Shown piece by piece: positions 1 through 8,000 of a stretch of DNA of 8,121 nt; position 1 is the stretch's first letter; every line of letters starts with the position of its first letter. The position numbers and the translations under genes are program-made. The notes beneath the pieces were generated by a model. It did not search any database. It had not been told where the DNA came from and saw only the letters and a list, made by a program, of their open reading frames with translations. The stretch is from Akkermansiaceae bacterium (lineage in GTDB: Bacteria; Verrucomicrobiota; Verrucomicrobiia; Verrucomicrobiales; Akkermansiaceae): positions 1 through 8,121 of the forward strand of contig JABHEX010000290.1 in the NCBI GenBank assembly GCA_018676385.1, read 5' to 3'.

Positions 1-1965
1 CGAAGATCGCTCTGGATCAGTCGCATCCTGTTACTTAGTATGCTGCTCTGCCCCTTTGCAAACGTTTCGGCAACAGAATTGCACAGCGCAAATTCAATCC
101 AAAAGGAAATTGATGCATTACACGCTGAAGCGGAATCTTTGCCGGAACTCATGCCCAACCCGTCTCCATGGACGCTGGGGTATCGTTTAAGTGTAGGTCA
201 ACCCAAAGATCAAAAAATACAAATTGATCTGCAATTTATGACTCCGGCCACAATCGACCTGATTGCGTTAATGCCCAGCAACTACCGCACAAACGCCGAT
301 GATATTGAGGTCTTTGGGTTTCCAGAGCGTTTCATCATCGAACGCTTGCTCGAGGATGGATCCAGCGAGATCATCGTCGATTACAGCAAGCGTGATTACT
401 TGGTGAGCGGCACCGAACCGCAACTATTCCCACTTGAGGCTCGTGTTCACGCTGCAGGGCTACGACTGACGATATTGCGACAAGCCGATAACCCGACTTG
501 GTGGCACGGCAAACACATCACTTCTCTCAGCGAAATCTATGCATTCTCAGGCCCTTGGAATGTCGCCTTGGGTGCTAAGGCCCATGCACCTGTGGAAAGT
601 AACTTCGGTTATGTTTGGAACCACCAATGTCTGACCGATGGCTTTAGCCTGTTGTCGCCTATCCATAGAAATTTGAAGACTCCGTATGTTAATTTTTATT
701 CTCCGTATGAAACACTCTCACTTCTGATTGATTTAGGAGAGATACGCCACTTTGATGAATTGCGCCTCTGGCCCGTAGTGCACTCGGCTCAGGACCATTT
801 TCCAGCCTCTAGCGGCATCGGATTCCCGACTCAGATTCGTCTCGAAAAGCTGAACGCAGCAGACGATACCAACGGAACACTGATCTACGCAAGTGGCGAT
901 CATTTTCCAAGGCCGGGGTCAAGCCCATTGATGCTGCGACTCAAGAATAATGAGGGGCGCTACTTTCGACTCTCACTCAGCGAGCCAGTCCCCGAATTTC
1001 GAGGTGAAAGATTTGAAAACTTAGCTCTGAGCGAGATCGAAGCCCTTGAAAAGGGAGAACCTATCTCAGCACTGTTCACGCTCTCTCATGAGCATGAAAC
1101 ATCTGATGTGCTCCAACTCTCCAATCGGATCACAACTGAAGGCGACATCATTCCCCTCCGCGAATGGCTCATCGCCATCACGCGCCGAGCGGCATTGGAT
1201 CGAACGTTGGCTATCTTGGAACAGGATTTAATTTTTGCGCAAAGGCAGGAGCGTGAGCGCTTACTTTTTGCCCAAAACCAAGCGCGTGAGCGGTCACAAT
1301 TTATCATCGTCATCGCGCTCGGCATCATCATCACCTTAGTGATCTTAATGTGGCTCATCAAGCTGCTCGCCAACCGACGTTGGCTCCTGATCCGAGATCG
1401 CATCGCCTGTGACCTGCATGATGAAATCGGAGCAAACACAAGTAGCCTGGTGCACATGACGGAACTGATCAAAGAGACCATCCCACAGCCGACAAGCATT
1501 CAAGATAAAATGCTCAAAGATACCATTCATACCGCACGTCTCACGTCTCGGGAGACTCGAAACTTCGTGCAGTTTCTCGAATCCAAGAAGGATAGTTTTG
1601 ATGTCAATTCCCAGATTCGTAAAATGGCGCAACAGCTTCTGGCCGACATTGATTACAGCTGCAAACTTGAAGTTTTAAGACCTTCAAAAAAACTGAGCCC
1701 TGCTGAGCAGTGGGATCTATTAATGTTCATCAAAGAGGCACTCAATAACATCAGCAAGCATGCTCAGGCCAGCCACGTTGATATCCACACTCGCCGAAAT
1801 GCCGGATGTATCGAGCTCAGCATTGATGATGACGGTAAAGGCATTCCGGAAAACTACTCAACACCACGCCACTTGGAGACGCGAGCAAAGCGCCTAGGCG
1901 CCGAACTCAACTTCGAGTCACGCCCCGAGGAAGGCACCTGTGTCCGACTAAAACTTAACAAATAA
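1..1965 (+). CDS. Sensor histidine kinase (HisKA_3/NarL-LiaS type) with tandem discoidin-like exported sensor region, 5' partial
   Basis: Membrane kinase of a two-component system; it should autophosphorylate on histidine and pass the phosphate to the regulator encoded 4 bases downstream. The frame stays open to the left edge: codons before the ATG at 40 read RRSLWISRILLLSMLLCPF, a good signal peptide, and no ribosome site precedes that ATG, so the true start is probably outside the window. Numbering from the ATG at 40: residues about 40-340 form the exported sensor, seemingly two F5/8 type C-like units, each ending in LSEI (LSEIYAFSG near 163-171, LSEIEAL near 330-336), the second with LTDG and LLIDLGEI. 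Residues 399-420 are a charged stalk with two 11-residue repeats; 421-442 are a transmembrane helix. The HisKA_3 H-box is DLHDEIGA (His460). The ATPase N-box FIKEALNNISKH spans 563-574, DDDGKGIP 596-603, and EGT 631-633. Kinase assignment is firm; sensor fold is tentative. Confidence 0.93.
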   Translation, partial: RRSLWISRILLLSMLLCPFANVSATELHSANSIQKEIDALHAEAESLPELMPNPSPWTLGYRLSVGQPKDQKIQIDLQFMTPATIDLIALMPSNYRTNADDIEVFGFPERFIIERLLEDGSSEIIVDYSKRDYLVSGTEPQLFPLEARVHAAGLRLTILRQADNPTWWHGKHITSLSEIYAFSGPWNVALGAKAHAPVESNFGYVWNHQCLTDGFSLLSPIHRNLKTPYVNFYSPYETLSLLIDLGEIRHFDELRLWPVVHSAQDHFPASSGIGFPTQIRLEKLNAADDTNGTLIYASGDHFPRPGSSPLMLRLKNNEGRYFRLSLSEPVPEFRGERFENLALSEIEALEKGEPISALFTLSHEHETSDVLQLSNRITTEGDIIPLREWLIAITRRAALDRTLAILEQDLIFAQRQERERLLFAQNQARERSQFIIVIALGIIITLVILMWLIKLLANRRWLLIRDRIACDLHDEIGANTSSLVHMTELIKETIPQPTSIQDKMLKDTIHTARLTSRETRNFVQFLESKKDSFDVNSQIRKMAQQLLADIDYSCKLEVLRPSKKLSPAEQWDLLMFIKEALNNISKHAQASHVDIHTRRNAGCIELSIDDDGKGIPENYSTPRHLETRAKRLGAELNFESRPEEGTCVRLKLNK

Positions 1966-1969
1966 AGCA

Positions 1970-2617
1970 ATGCCAGAAGCCATTAAAATATCAATCATCG
2001 AGGACAACCCTCAATACACCCAGTCCTTGCAAACGATGATTTCAGTCTCCGAGCAAATGGAATTTGTAGCGAGCTATGAAAGCGGGGAAGCCTACTTGGA
2101 AAACCTCAATGAGAATCCCGCCGAAGTCGCCGACATCGTTCTTTTAGACCTGCACCTACCGGGGAAAAGTGGCCTGCAGTTAATCCCTATCATTCGTAAA
2201 GAGATGCCGGAGACTAACATCTTGGTGCTCACTCAGAACAATGACTACCATACCACCATCGAAGCCATACGCCTCGGTGTTGCCGGCTATTTACTCAAAG
2301 ACTCACCCATCGCCTCGATCCGCGAGGCGATCACCGAACTCCACCAAGGTAGCAGCATCATCGACCCACAGCTCTCAAGAATTGTGTTGCAGGCTCTCAG
2401 TGGCAACACTGAAATCGATGATGAAAATATTCTCACAGAACGAGAACAGCAGGTGCTTGAGTTATTAGCGATGGGCTATGTTAAAAAGGAAGTCGCCGTG
2501 CACATGGGAGTCGGTTACCGAACGGTTTCTCAATACACGGAAAATATCTATAAAAAGCTACAAGTCGCGAATGTCGCAGCGGCTGTCGCGGCCGCCATTC
2601 GAAAGGGCATGATTTAA
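1970..2617 (+). CDS. LuxR/NarL-family response regulator
   Basis: A 215-residue DNA-binding regulator, of normal length for the family and complete. The receiver domain spans about residues 5-122: acidic pair Glu11-Asp12, phospho-acceptor Asp60 in LLDLHLPGKSG, switch Thr88 in LVLTQ, and Lys110 in YLLKDS. The LuxR-type helix-turn-helix spans about 153-213 (LTEREQQVLELLAMGY, then the recognition region GYRTVSQYTENIYKKL). The recognition helix carries SQYTENI where most relatives have the pattern KTHVxxI, so its DNA target may differ, and the last helix is unusually alanine-rich (ANVAAAVAAAIRKG). It follows the kinase stop by four bases with no clear Shine-Dalgarno immediately upstream, so translation is probably coupled to the kinase. 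The two genes form a cognate pair. The regulated genes cannot be told from the window. Confidence 0.95.
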   Translation: MPEAIKISIIEDNPQYTQSLQTMISVSEQMEFVASYESGEAYLENLNENPAEVADIVLLDLHLPGKSGLQLIPIIRKEMPETNILVLTQNNDYHTTIEAIRLGVAGYLLKDSPIASIREAITELHQGSSIIDPQLSRIVLQALSGNTEIDDENILTEREQQVLELLAMGYVKKEVAVHMGVGYRTVSQYTENIYKKLQVANVAAAVAAAIRKGMI

Positions 2618-2623
2618 TCCTAT

Positions 2624-2641
2624 AATCCGCCGTTACGGATT
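2624..2641. terminator. Inverted repeat after the response regulator, possible weak bidirectional terminator
   Basis: A perfect 6-base stem, AATCCG (2624-2629) and CGGATT (2636-2641), with a 6-base loop starts seven bases after the regulator stop. It lies where the two gene blocks converge, which suits a shared terminator. There is no T-run on either side (CTTAGG follows on plus, ATAGG on minus), so an intrinsic terminator is only weakly supported. It may instead be one arm of the repeat element described separately. Confidence 0.3.
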
Positions 2642-2715
2642 CTTAGGAATTAGTGATTTGTAATTGGTGATTCAAGGGTTTGCTGCGCAAACGGCACTTA
2701 TTCCAACACTTGGAA
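2624..2715. repeat. Compact repeat-rich element with three short hairpins, candidate dispersed intergenic repeat
   Basis: Ninety-two bases contain three perfect 6-base inverted repeats: AATCCG/CGGATT (2624-2641), GTTTGC/GCAAAC around a TGC loop (2678-2692), and TTCCAA/TTGGAA around a CAC loop (2701-2715). Between the first two lies a direct repeat of period 14, AATTAGTGATT (2648-2658) and AATTGGTGATT (2662-2672), 10 of 11 bases alike. The right edge adjoins the point where sulfatase similarity ends. This resembles the small, non-coding, multi-copy repeats that sit at gene ends in many bacterial genomes. Copy number cannot be judged from a single window, and no target-site duplication is visible. 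Confidence 0.45.
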
Positions 2716-2836
2716 CGTAGCCCATATCATCGGCCACCACCAGCACGATGTTCGGTCTAGGTGCTGCTGCAGCCTGCAGGATAGACGAAGCTACCATGCA
2801 GGAGCAGAGCACGCGAAAGAATACGGAGTGGTTCAT
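2672..2836 (-). pseudogene. Truncated sulfatase (N-terminal remnant with signal peptide)
   Basis: A 54-codon frame starts at 2836, nine bases after the oxidoreductase stop, in an operon-like position. It encodes a signal peptide (MNHSVFFRVLCSCMVASSIL, then an alanine run to about residue 25) followed by RPNIVLVVADDMGY (residues 27-40). That is the signature start of the arylsulfatase / alkaline-phosphatase-like superfamily, in which the paired aspartates bind the catalytic calcium ion. Intact sulfatases run about 450-600 residues, and the family would next show a stretch like GDLGCYG and later the formylglycine motif C/S-x-P-x-R. Here the next 14 residues (VPSVGISAVCAANP) match nothing in the family and a TGA follows, so no active enzyme can be made. 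The preserved start, signal peptide and frame suggest a recent truncation. The loss point coincides with the hairpin element at 2624-2715. Confidence 0.8.
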
Positions 2837-2845
2837 CTATTTGTC

Positions 2846-4234
2846 TCAGGTCCAGAGACTTTCACCATATTCCCATCCCTTTCGCACAGGCTCTTTCAAA
2901 TGCACGTTCAGTTCCGGGCGGTTGGTGATGCGCATGTTCTGAGCATCCCACTCAATCTTGCCACCATAACGTGATGCTAACCAACCGAGCAACATGACCT
3001 CGGTAAAGGGGCTGGCATAATCGAAGTTGGAACCCGCTTCTTTGATATTACCTTTCACCACCTGAACCAGCTCAGCGATCGGGCCATTCTTGACTCGTGG
3101 ATACTTCGGAGCAGGATGGCCAGCTTTTTTGAATGCGATCATTTTCTCGCGATTCGTGATGCGTGGACCACCTGAGCGCTTATCTGTGTAACCATTCATT
3201 TTTTCGCCTTTATAGAGGGTCCCCGCAATGGGGAGTTTCGAGGAAATGTCGTAATCCCATGCAGCCGGATCTTTGGGCATCAGGCTCGTTACGCCATTAT
3301 GCCAGTAGAAAACACAGGCTTCTTTCGTGCCGCGTTTTTTGAAGGTGTAGCGTAGTGTCATGCCATCTGCCACCAGGATATCAGAACCACCGTTCACTTC
3401 GACGGCTTCTACCGAAACAGGTTCGTAGAGACCGAGGATCCAGACCGGGGCATCGGCGACGTGACACCACCAGTCGCCCAACGTGCCACTCCCGAATCGA
3501 TTGAAACCACGCCACGTCCTCGGATGATAAAGCTTGTGGAATGGCACATGCTCGTTCTGACCTAACCATAAATCATAGTCTAGATGCTTCGGCACCGGTG
3601 CTTCCTGTAGAGGGAGCCTGGGGCGCGTGAAATACGGACCGTTCCAGTTCGGGCCATTGATGAATGAATGCACCTCGTCGATCTGGCCAAAAACACCCGC
3701 CTCATACCATTCGCGCATTATCCGAATACCCCCACTCGTATGCCCTTGGTTACCCATGTTGGTGTGTACCTTGTAGTGGTCTTTGGCCCTTTTCAGCGTA
3801 CGTGCCTGCCAGATATTATGTGTAAGTGGCTTCTGAGTGAAGACGTGGATATTGCGCTCCATGGCAGCGATGGTCGCGGCAAAATGAGTGTGATCAGGGG
3901 TGTTCACACAAACCATGTCGATCTCCTTACCCACCTTGTCGAGCATCACACGAAAGTCTTCAAAAGTCTGGGCACCGGGTGCGTTTTTCTGTTTCGCTTT
4001 ACCGAGGGCCTGAGAGTCAACATCGCACAGAGCTACAATGTTTTCGCCTCGAGATCCTTGGTAGGCCAGTGAGGCGATCCCCCCTGCCCCGATCATAGCC
4101 ACATTGACTTTGCTATTTGCCGACTGCCCCGGCTTGCCAATGCTAAAGCTGGGAAGGACAAAAGTACCGGCTCCAATGGCGGCACTTTTTTTGATAAAGG
4201 AACGACGGCTTGTTTTTATAGGTTGGTTATTCAT
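2846..4234 (-). CDS. Tat-exported Gfo/Idh/MocA-family NAD(P)-dependent oxidoreductase
   Basis: A 462-residue oxidoreductase of the glucose-fructose oxidoreductase / inositol dehydrogenase family, probably acting on a sugar or sugar derivative outside the cytoplasm. The N-terminus has a twin-arginine signal, SRRSFIKKSA (residues 9-18), with a hydrophobic stretch to about residue 32. The dinucleotide-binding fold starts at KVNVAMIGAGGIA (42-54), with the acidic strand end VALCDVD at 67-73. The family EKP motif appears as TQKP, keeping Lys135 but replacing the glutamate. NTPDHTH (111-117) and the C-terminal-domain motif GDWWCHVADAP (253-263, candidate catalytic His258) are clear. This Tat-carrying branch is common in Planctomycetota, Verrucomicrobiota and Bacteroidota, often beside sulfatases and glycoside hydrolases, as here. 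The start at 4234 puts the Tat motif at the usual distance; no strong ribosome site is seen. The true substrate cannot be read from sequence. Confidence 0.93.
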   Translation of the reverse strand: MNNQPIKTSRRSFIKKSAAIGAGTFVLPSFSIGKPGQSANSKVNVAMIGAGGIASLAYQGSRGENIVALCDVDSQALGKAKQKNAPGAQTFEDFRVMLDKVGKEIDMVCVNTPDHTHFAATIAAMERNIHVFTQKPLTHNIWQARTLKRAKDHYKVHTNMGNQGHTSGGIRIMREWYEAGVFGQIDEVHSFINGPNWNGPYFTRPRLPLQEAPVPKHLDYDLWLGQNEHVPFHKLYHPRTWRGFNRFGSGTLGDWWCHVADAPVWILGLYEPVSVEAVEVNGGSDILVADGMTLRYTFKKRGTKEACVFYWHNGVTSLMPKDPAAWDYDISSKLPIAGTLYKGEKMNGYTDKRSGGPRITNREKMIAFKKAGHPAPKYPRVKNGPIAELVQVVKGNIKEAGSNFDYASPFTEVMLLGWLASRYGGKIEWDAQNMRITNRPELNVHLKEPVRKGWEYGESLWT

Positions 4235-4277
4235 AGATTCATGGATGAAGATCAGTTTTTCTTCTTTTTACTGTTCA

Positions 4278-4316
4278 CCGATCTCCCCACAGGACCTGCC
4301 TGACTCTTGAGATCGG
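4278..4316. repeat. Inverted repeat in the gap upstream of the oxidoreductase gene
   Basis: CCGATCTC (4278-4285) and GAGATCGG (4309-4316) are exact reverse complements separated by 23 bases, within the 105-base gap between the small secreted-protein gene and the oxidoreductase gene. In the direction of transcription (minus) the hairpin is followed by an A-rich run rather than a T-run, so it is not a standard terminator. It could be an operator, an mRNA processing structure, or chance. I see no convincing -35/-10 pair in the gap, so whether a promoter lies here is open. Confidence 0.4.
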
Positions 4317-4339
4317 AGGAAGGAAATAGTGTCGTCCGC

Positions 4340-5050
4340 TTACGGTTCAGCTACCGGTTTGGGTGGGTCACGGAAGGGCAGGACATAGTAGGATGCGTAT
4401 TTGGGTGGTGGGCGATTAAAGATAATGACCACTTGCCGTGTTTCTTTATTAATGGCCCACATTTGGCGAATGAGCCCCCGCGTTTTCGTCTCGCCCTTGA
4501 CCAAATAATCAAGTTTCACCGTGCACTCAATTTCGCCCAGAGGACATTTCATAACAGCGGTCTTCCGCGGCCCGATTCTCAGTTTCTGTCCGCCGACAAC
4601 GCCGCCGATCTCGACATCGCTCAGGTTAATCCAGTAGAGTTCACCCGGATTGAAAACTCCCTTACTGGCGTTAATCTTGTAGATCTTGATCGGCAGGTCC
4701 GTATTGTCCGGATGGTGATACAAAATGAGTAAGGTATCTTGCCAATCGGCTGGAATATTCGTGCTGAGTGCAGCTTTGGGCATGGGGTCGTCTTCAGCAA
4801 GTAGCCTGGGGAGGATTCTGAGCGTTTTTGTTTCCTTAGCAATGGTGTGCTGGGGAGAGAAGTTATAACGGTTAAGCAAGACGTGGATAGACTCTGGGCC
4901 ACCTCCGTGGATGTAGACCTCTTTTAATTGCGAATCTTTCGGTGCTCCGTAATGCAGCACTCTGATCGTGCGTTCGGCATGGAGATCACCCATGGAGATC
5001 AAACAACTTATCATCAGGCAGAAAAAGAGGCGTAACATAGTGTGGTGCAT
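4340..5050 (-). CDS. Small secreted protein of unknown function, partner of the cassette protein A-like gene
   Basis: A 236-residue protein I do not recognise. A clear signal peptide (hydrophobic residues 6-20, likely cut after LHA at residue 25) sends it out of the cytoplasm; there is no lipobox and no further transmembrane helix. The mature part begins ERTIRVLHYGAPKDS and looks like alternating beta strands (VYIHGGG, TLLILYHHP, KIYKINAS, KLRIGP, QVVIIFNRPPP), ending in a proline-rich tail. Its start is six bases after the stop of the upstream cassette protein A-like gene, so the two are almost certainly co-transcribed and probably translationally coupled. The start could instead be the second methionine (residue 5), which gives an equally good signal peptide. 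The context suggests an envelope or surface role beside the large protein; this is inference from position only. Confidence 0.85.
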   Translation of the reverse strand: MHHTMLRLFFCLMISCLISMGDLHAERTIRVLHYGAPKDSQLKEVYIHGGGPESIHVLLNRYNFSPQHTIAKETKTLRILPRLLAEDDPMPKAALSTNIPADWQDTLLILYHHPDNTDLPIKIYKINASKGVFNPGELYWINLSDVEIGGVVGGQKLRIGPRKTAVMKCPLGEIECTVKLDYLVKGETKTRGLIRQMWAINKETRQVVIIFNRPPPKYASYYVLPFRDPPKPVAEP

Positions 5051-5056
5051 GTAGAG

Positions 5057-8000
5057 TTAGACTTCTTTCTCAGACAACCAGCGGAAAGATATGATTTCAA
5101 AACGACGTCCAAATTTTTGATTAACGGAGTTTACAGATTTATCTTCGTCTCCCCCGGATCCTGGGGAGTCTGTGTTCGCATCTGCAGGGTCAACGTAATC
5201 GGCGGTTCTTTTCACAATGGCTTCACACCACGCCCTCGCTACAACCTTACCCTTTGAATCTTTGGCATCGCCATAGGTGCGAATGGTAAAGGTATCGTCT
5301 CGGGCAGAAAGAACGGGTGCCAGAGGTCGTAAAACATCAGCCTGCCGGGTCCAACCCGGGAATCCGTAGGCGGTGGAACCCAGTGCCGCATATGGGAATC
5401 GATACGCAGTCTCGCCAGGAGGCGCGGCAGTCACATCACCGGCGATGGCTTGCAATTCCCGATAGGGGTTTTCTGAACTCGACCCATGCTCGGACAAATG
5501 AAGTAAGGCGGCTTCAATAACGCCGGCGCGCGCTAAATTTTCTTCCCCCGGCTTGGCCGTCAAACGGCGGTTGATAAACTCGGAAAGACTGAGAAAAGGC
5601 CCACGGACCTTGACTTCCTCCACTATTTGCCTCGCCAGTGCATCGATCTGCTCATCCGTGAAGCGACGGTAACCGGTGTATTCCGTGGCCTCGGTGAATC
5701 CTTCCCCTGAATTGTTAGTAGCGCCTCCCGCAACAGCTTCCCCAGCCAGGGCGTCACGCCCAAACGGATACCCGTCCCCGTTATCCAGACTGATCTTACC
5801 ATCACGATTCAGAGCCGGAACTTTGGCATCCTTGAGATGGCGCAGCAAAGCGGTCCATGCTTCTACCGAAGTGGAATTCACATTAAACATGCCGTGCACC
5901 TCCAGCTTGGAGGCGATGTGATACCACGGCTTCCAATCAGTGGTGATGGCCAGGTCTTCGGCAGCTTGTGACGCGGCATCTGCCTGTGGATTGGCTGGCA
6001 AGTAGCGGTGATTGGGCAAGGGCGTGGCACCGGTGAGATGATCCGTATAAACCTCAGTTAAAGTGCGATCTTCTGCAGCAAAATAAGCGGAGGTATCCGG
6101 AGCAATCGAAGAAACAAACCAATCATCAAACAACAGGTGGTTTGCGATGTAGCTGTCATCGTATTGGTGATAGAAAGCCAGCTTTACCGTATTGGGACCT
6201 TGGTTGACATCTGAAGAGAGGGTTGCATCAGGATCAAATATCGGTTGAGCATGACTGTTGCCGATGATGTTATACTGATAAGGGCCAATGGGGTTTCCCT
6301 GGCGGAGATTTAAATGCTGTAGCTGGGCAAGTGACTGGATTGGACGCAGGGGTGCATGCGCCATCACCAGACGGTCCAGGGCAACGCCGGCTTGATGAGA
6401 CGGGCCGATATACCCCGTTGTTTCATTAGTAATGCCAGAGGGGCAGCCCGGATCGTTCCAGCCGTTGAGCATCACAAATTCAAAATCATAGGGCCAATTG
6501 ACGGGATGCCCTCCACCATTAGCCCAAGACGAACCATTGCCACGGCCTGTGTTCCACCAGGTTTGGGTGCGGTTGGCAACAGGATTGCATTGGAGAACGC
6601 CTTTTGATGGGATGCTACCTCTGTTAGAGACCCTATAACCAAAGAGCGATGCACAAAAAGCATCTGATTCCCCCTCTAGATCGCCCAGTGTTTCATCATT
6701 GTTTCTCAGTTCCAGATCGTCATCCGGCCAGTAGGTCTTCGCACTATTTTTACTGGTTATACAATTATAATGTGCTGCATCCCGTATATTGCCGCCAGGT
6801 TTAGCCGCCGCCTTAAACTGTATGTCGGCACCCAAACGCCACCCATCAAGATTGGGTCGGTCTCCACCACCCGTATTATCTACCCAAAGTTTTCCCTGAG
6901 CAGTCACATCTACTTTGAACGTATCCCCGGCTTTACCTGTGATGAGCTGCTCGGTATGAGGGTCTGATAGTTCAAAACGAAAACCCTGCTGGGTGCGATA
7001 GCCACTCCTGAGTGTGAGCCTGATTTTGCCATCGCTATGTCCAGATTGATCTTCTAGCCCTTGATAAGGGGTAAATATATGTGTCTCCCCCGGTTTGAAT
7101 ACAATGGTATTGTCCCCGCTTTTATCCTCAAGGGAAGTTATCACATTACCATATTTGATGTTTTTGTTTCCCGCTGCATCTTCAAAGCTCATCGCACAAT
7201 AGGTAGAAATGGGGTATTCGCGATAAGATCTGTCACCAATGTGGACCTTGATCGCAAGGGGCGACATCTGCCTGTCAGAGAGAGACATATTGGCAACTAC
7301 CAACGTTACATTATATGGGTTCCACATCGTGACAACGGGAGTCGCTACAATACAAGCAATGTAGGCATCGTCTGCTGTCGCGGCCGGGTCCGGATTGATC
7401 TTGGATGAGTAGGAAAACACCCAGTGCATGCGCGCCATCACCGGGAAGCGATCACTCTGATCACGTATCTCGGCAATATCATAACTCGAGTTATTACGAG
7501 GTTTGCCCCCTCTATTGGCGGGCATCTCGACTTGGCCACTGGCACCACCACTGGAAATGGTTTTATACTGCAAGCAGAAATCCCGCAGACCACTCCAAGA
7601 GGTCACGGCATCCGTTACTCGCCATTGTTGGTTGCCAGGGCCCACATACCCTGTAACGGTTTCGGCCCATGGGTAAATAAGATGATTGGCGGTGATATGA
7701 TCCCGGTCAGCCTTGACTGCCGAGCTTTCCACCCCTGGCTTGATGGTGTAGAAGGGAAGTTCGGTGTCAGGCATATCATCCCACTGTTCCGTCATCAGCG
7801 AGAGATCACGCCGCCAGCCTCCGGTGGCGGTATTGGTGAGCAAACCCCTGGAATGCACCGTCAGGTGGTGGAAGTTTTCTCCTCCCAGTTTCTCAGGGCT
7901 GCCTGCGGCTTTTGACATCAGGTCGAGGCTGCCTCTGGAGACGGCTTTGCTAAGTTCAGCCAGGTCATCTACTTTGAAGTAGGTGGCATCGGGCTGCCCC

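Noticed and set aside
1086..1499. Minus-strand open frame of 137 codons opposite the kinase.
   Set aside because: It is antisense to the transmembrane and H-box region of the kinase, and its composition (serine/arginine-rich) is that of a shadow frame.
2624..2715. CRISPR array or attachment site.
   Set aside because: Repeat units are 11 bases, only two copies, with a 3-base gap and no spacer pattern. There is no integrase or tRNA nearby.
2748..2942. Plus-strand open frame of 64 codons across the sulfatase remnant and the oxidoreductase end.
   Set aside because: It is antisense to two frames with clear protein motifs and has no features of its own.
4231..4242. Three-codon minus-strand frame (ATGAATCTATGA) overlapping the oxidoreductase start, possible leader peptide.
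   Set aside because: It is too short and lacks a ribosome site. The ATGAA doublet is easily a chance event.
4307..4732. Plus-strand open frame of 141 codons preceded by a purine-rich AGGAAGG-like stretch.
   Set aside because: It overlaps the secreted-protein gene on the minus strand, which has a signal peptide and tight operon spacing. The plus frame shows no domain.
7424..7915. Plus-strand open frame of 163 codons.
   Set aside because: It lies wholly inside the cassette protein A-like gene on the other strand. Its translation has no recognisable motif or signal, whereas the opposite strand has conserved family motifs throughout.
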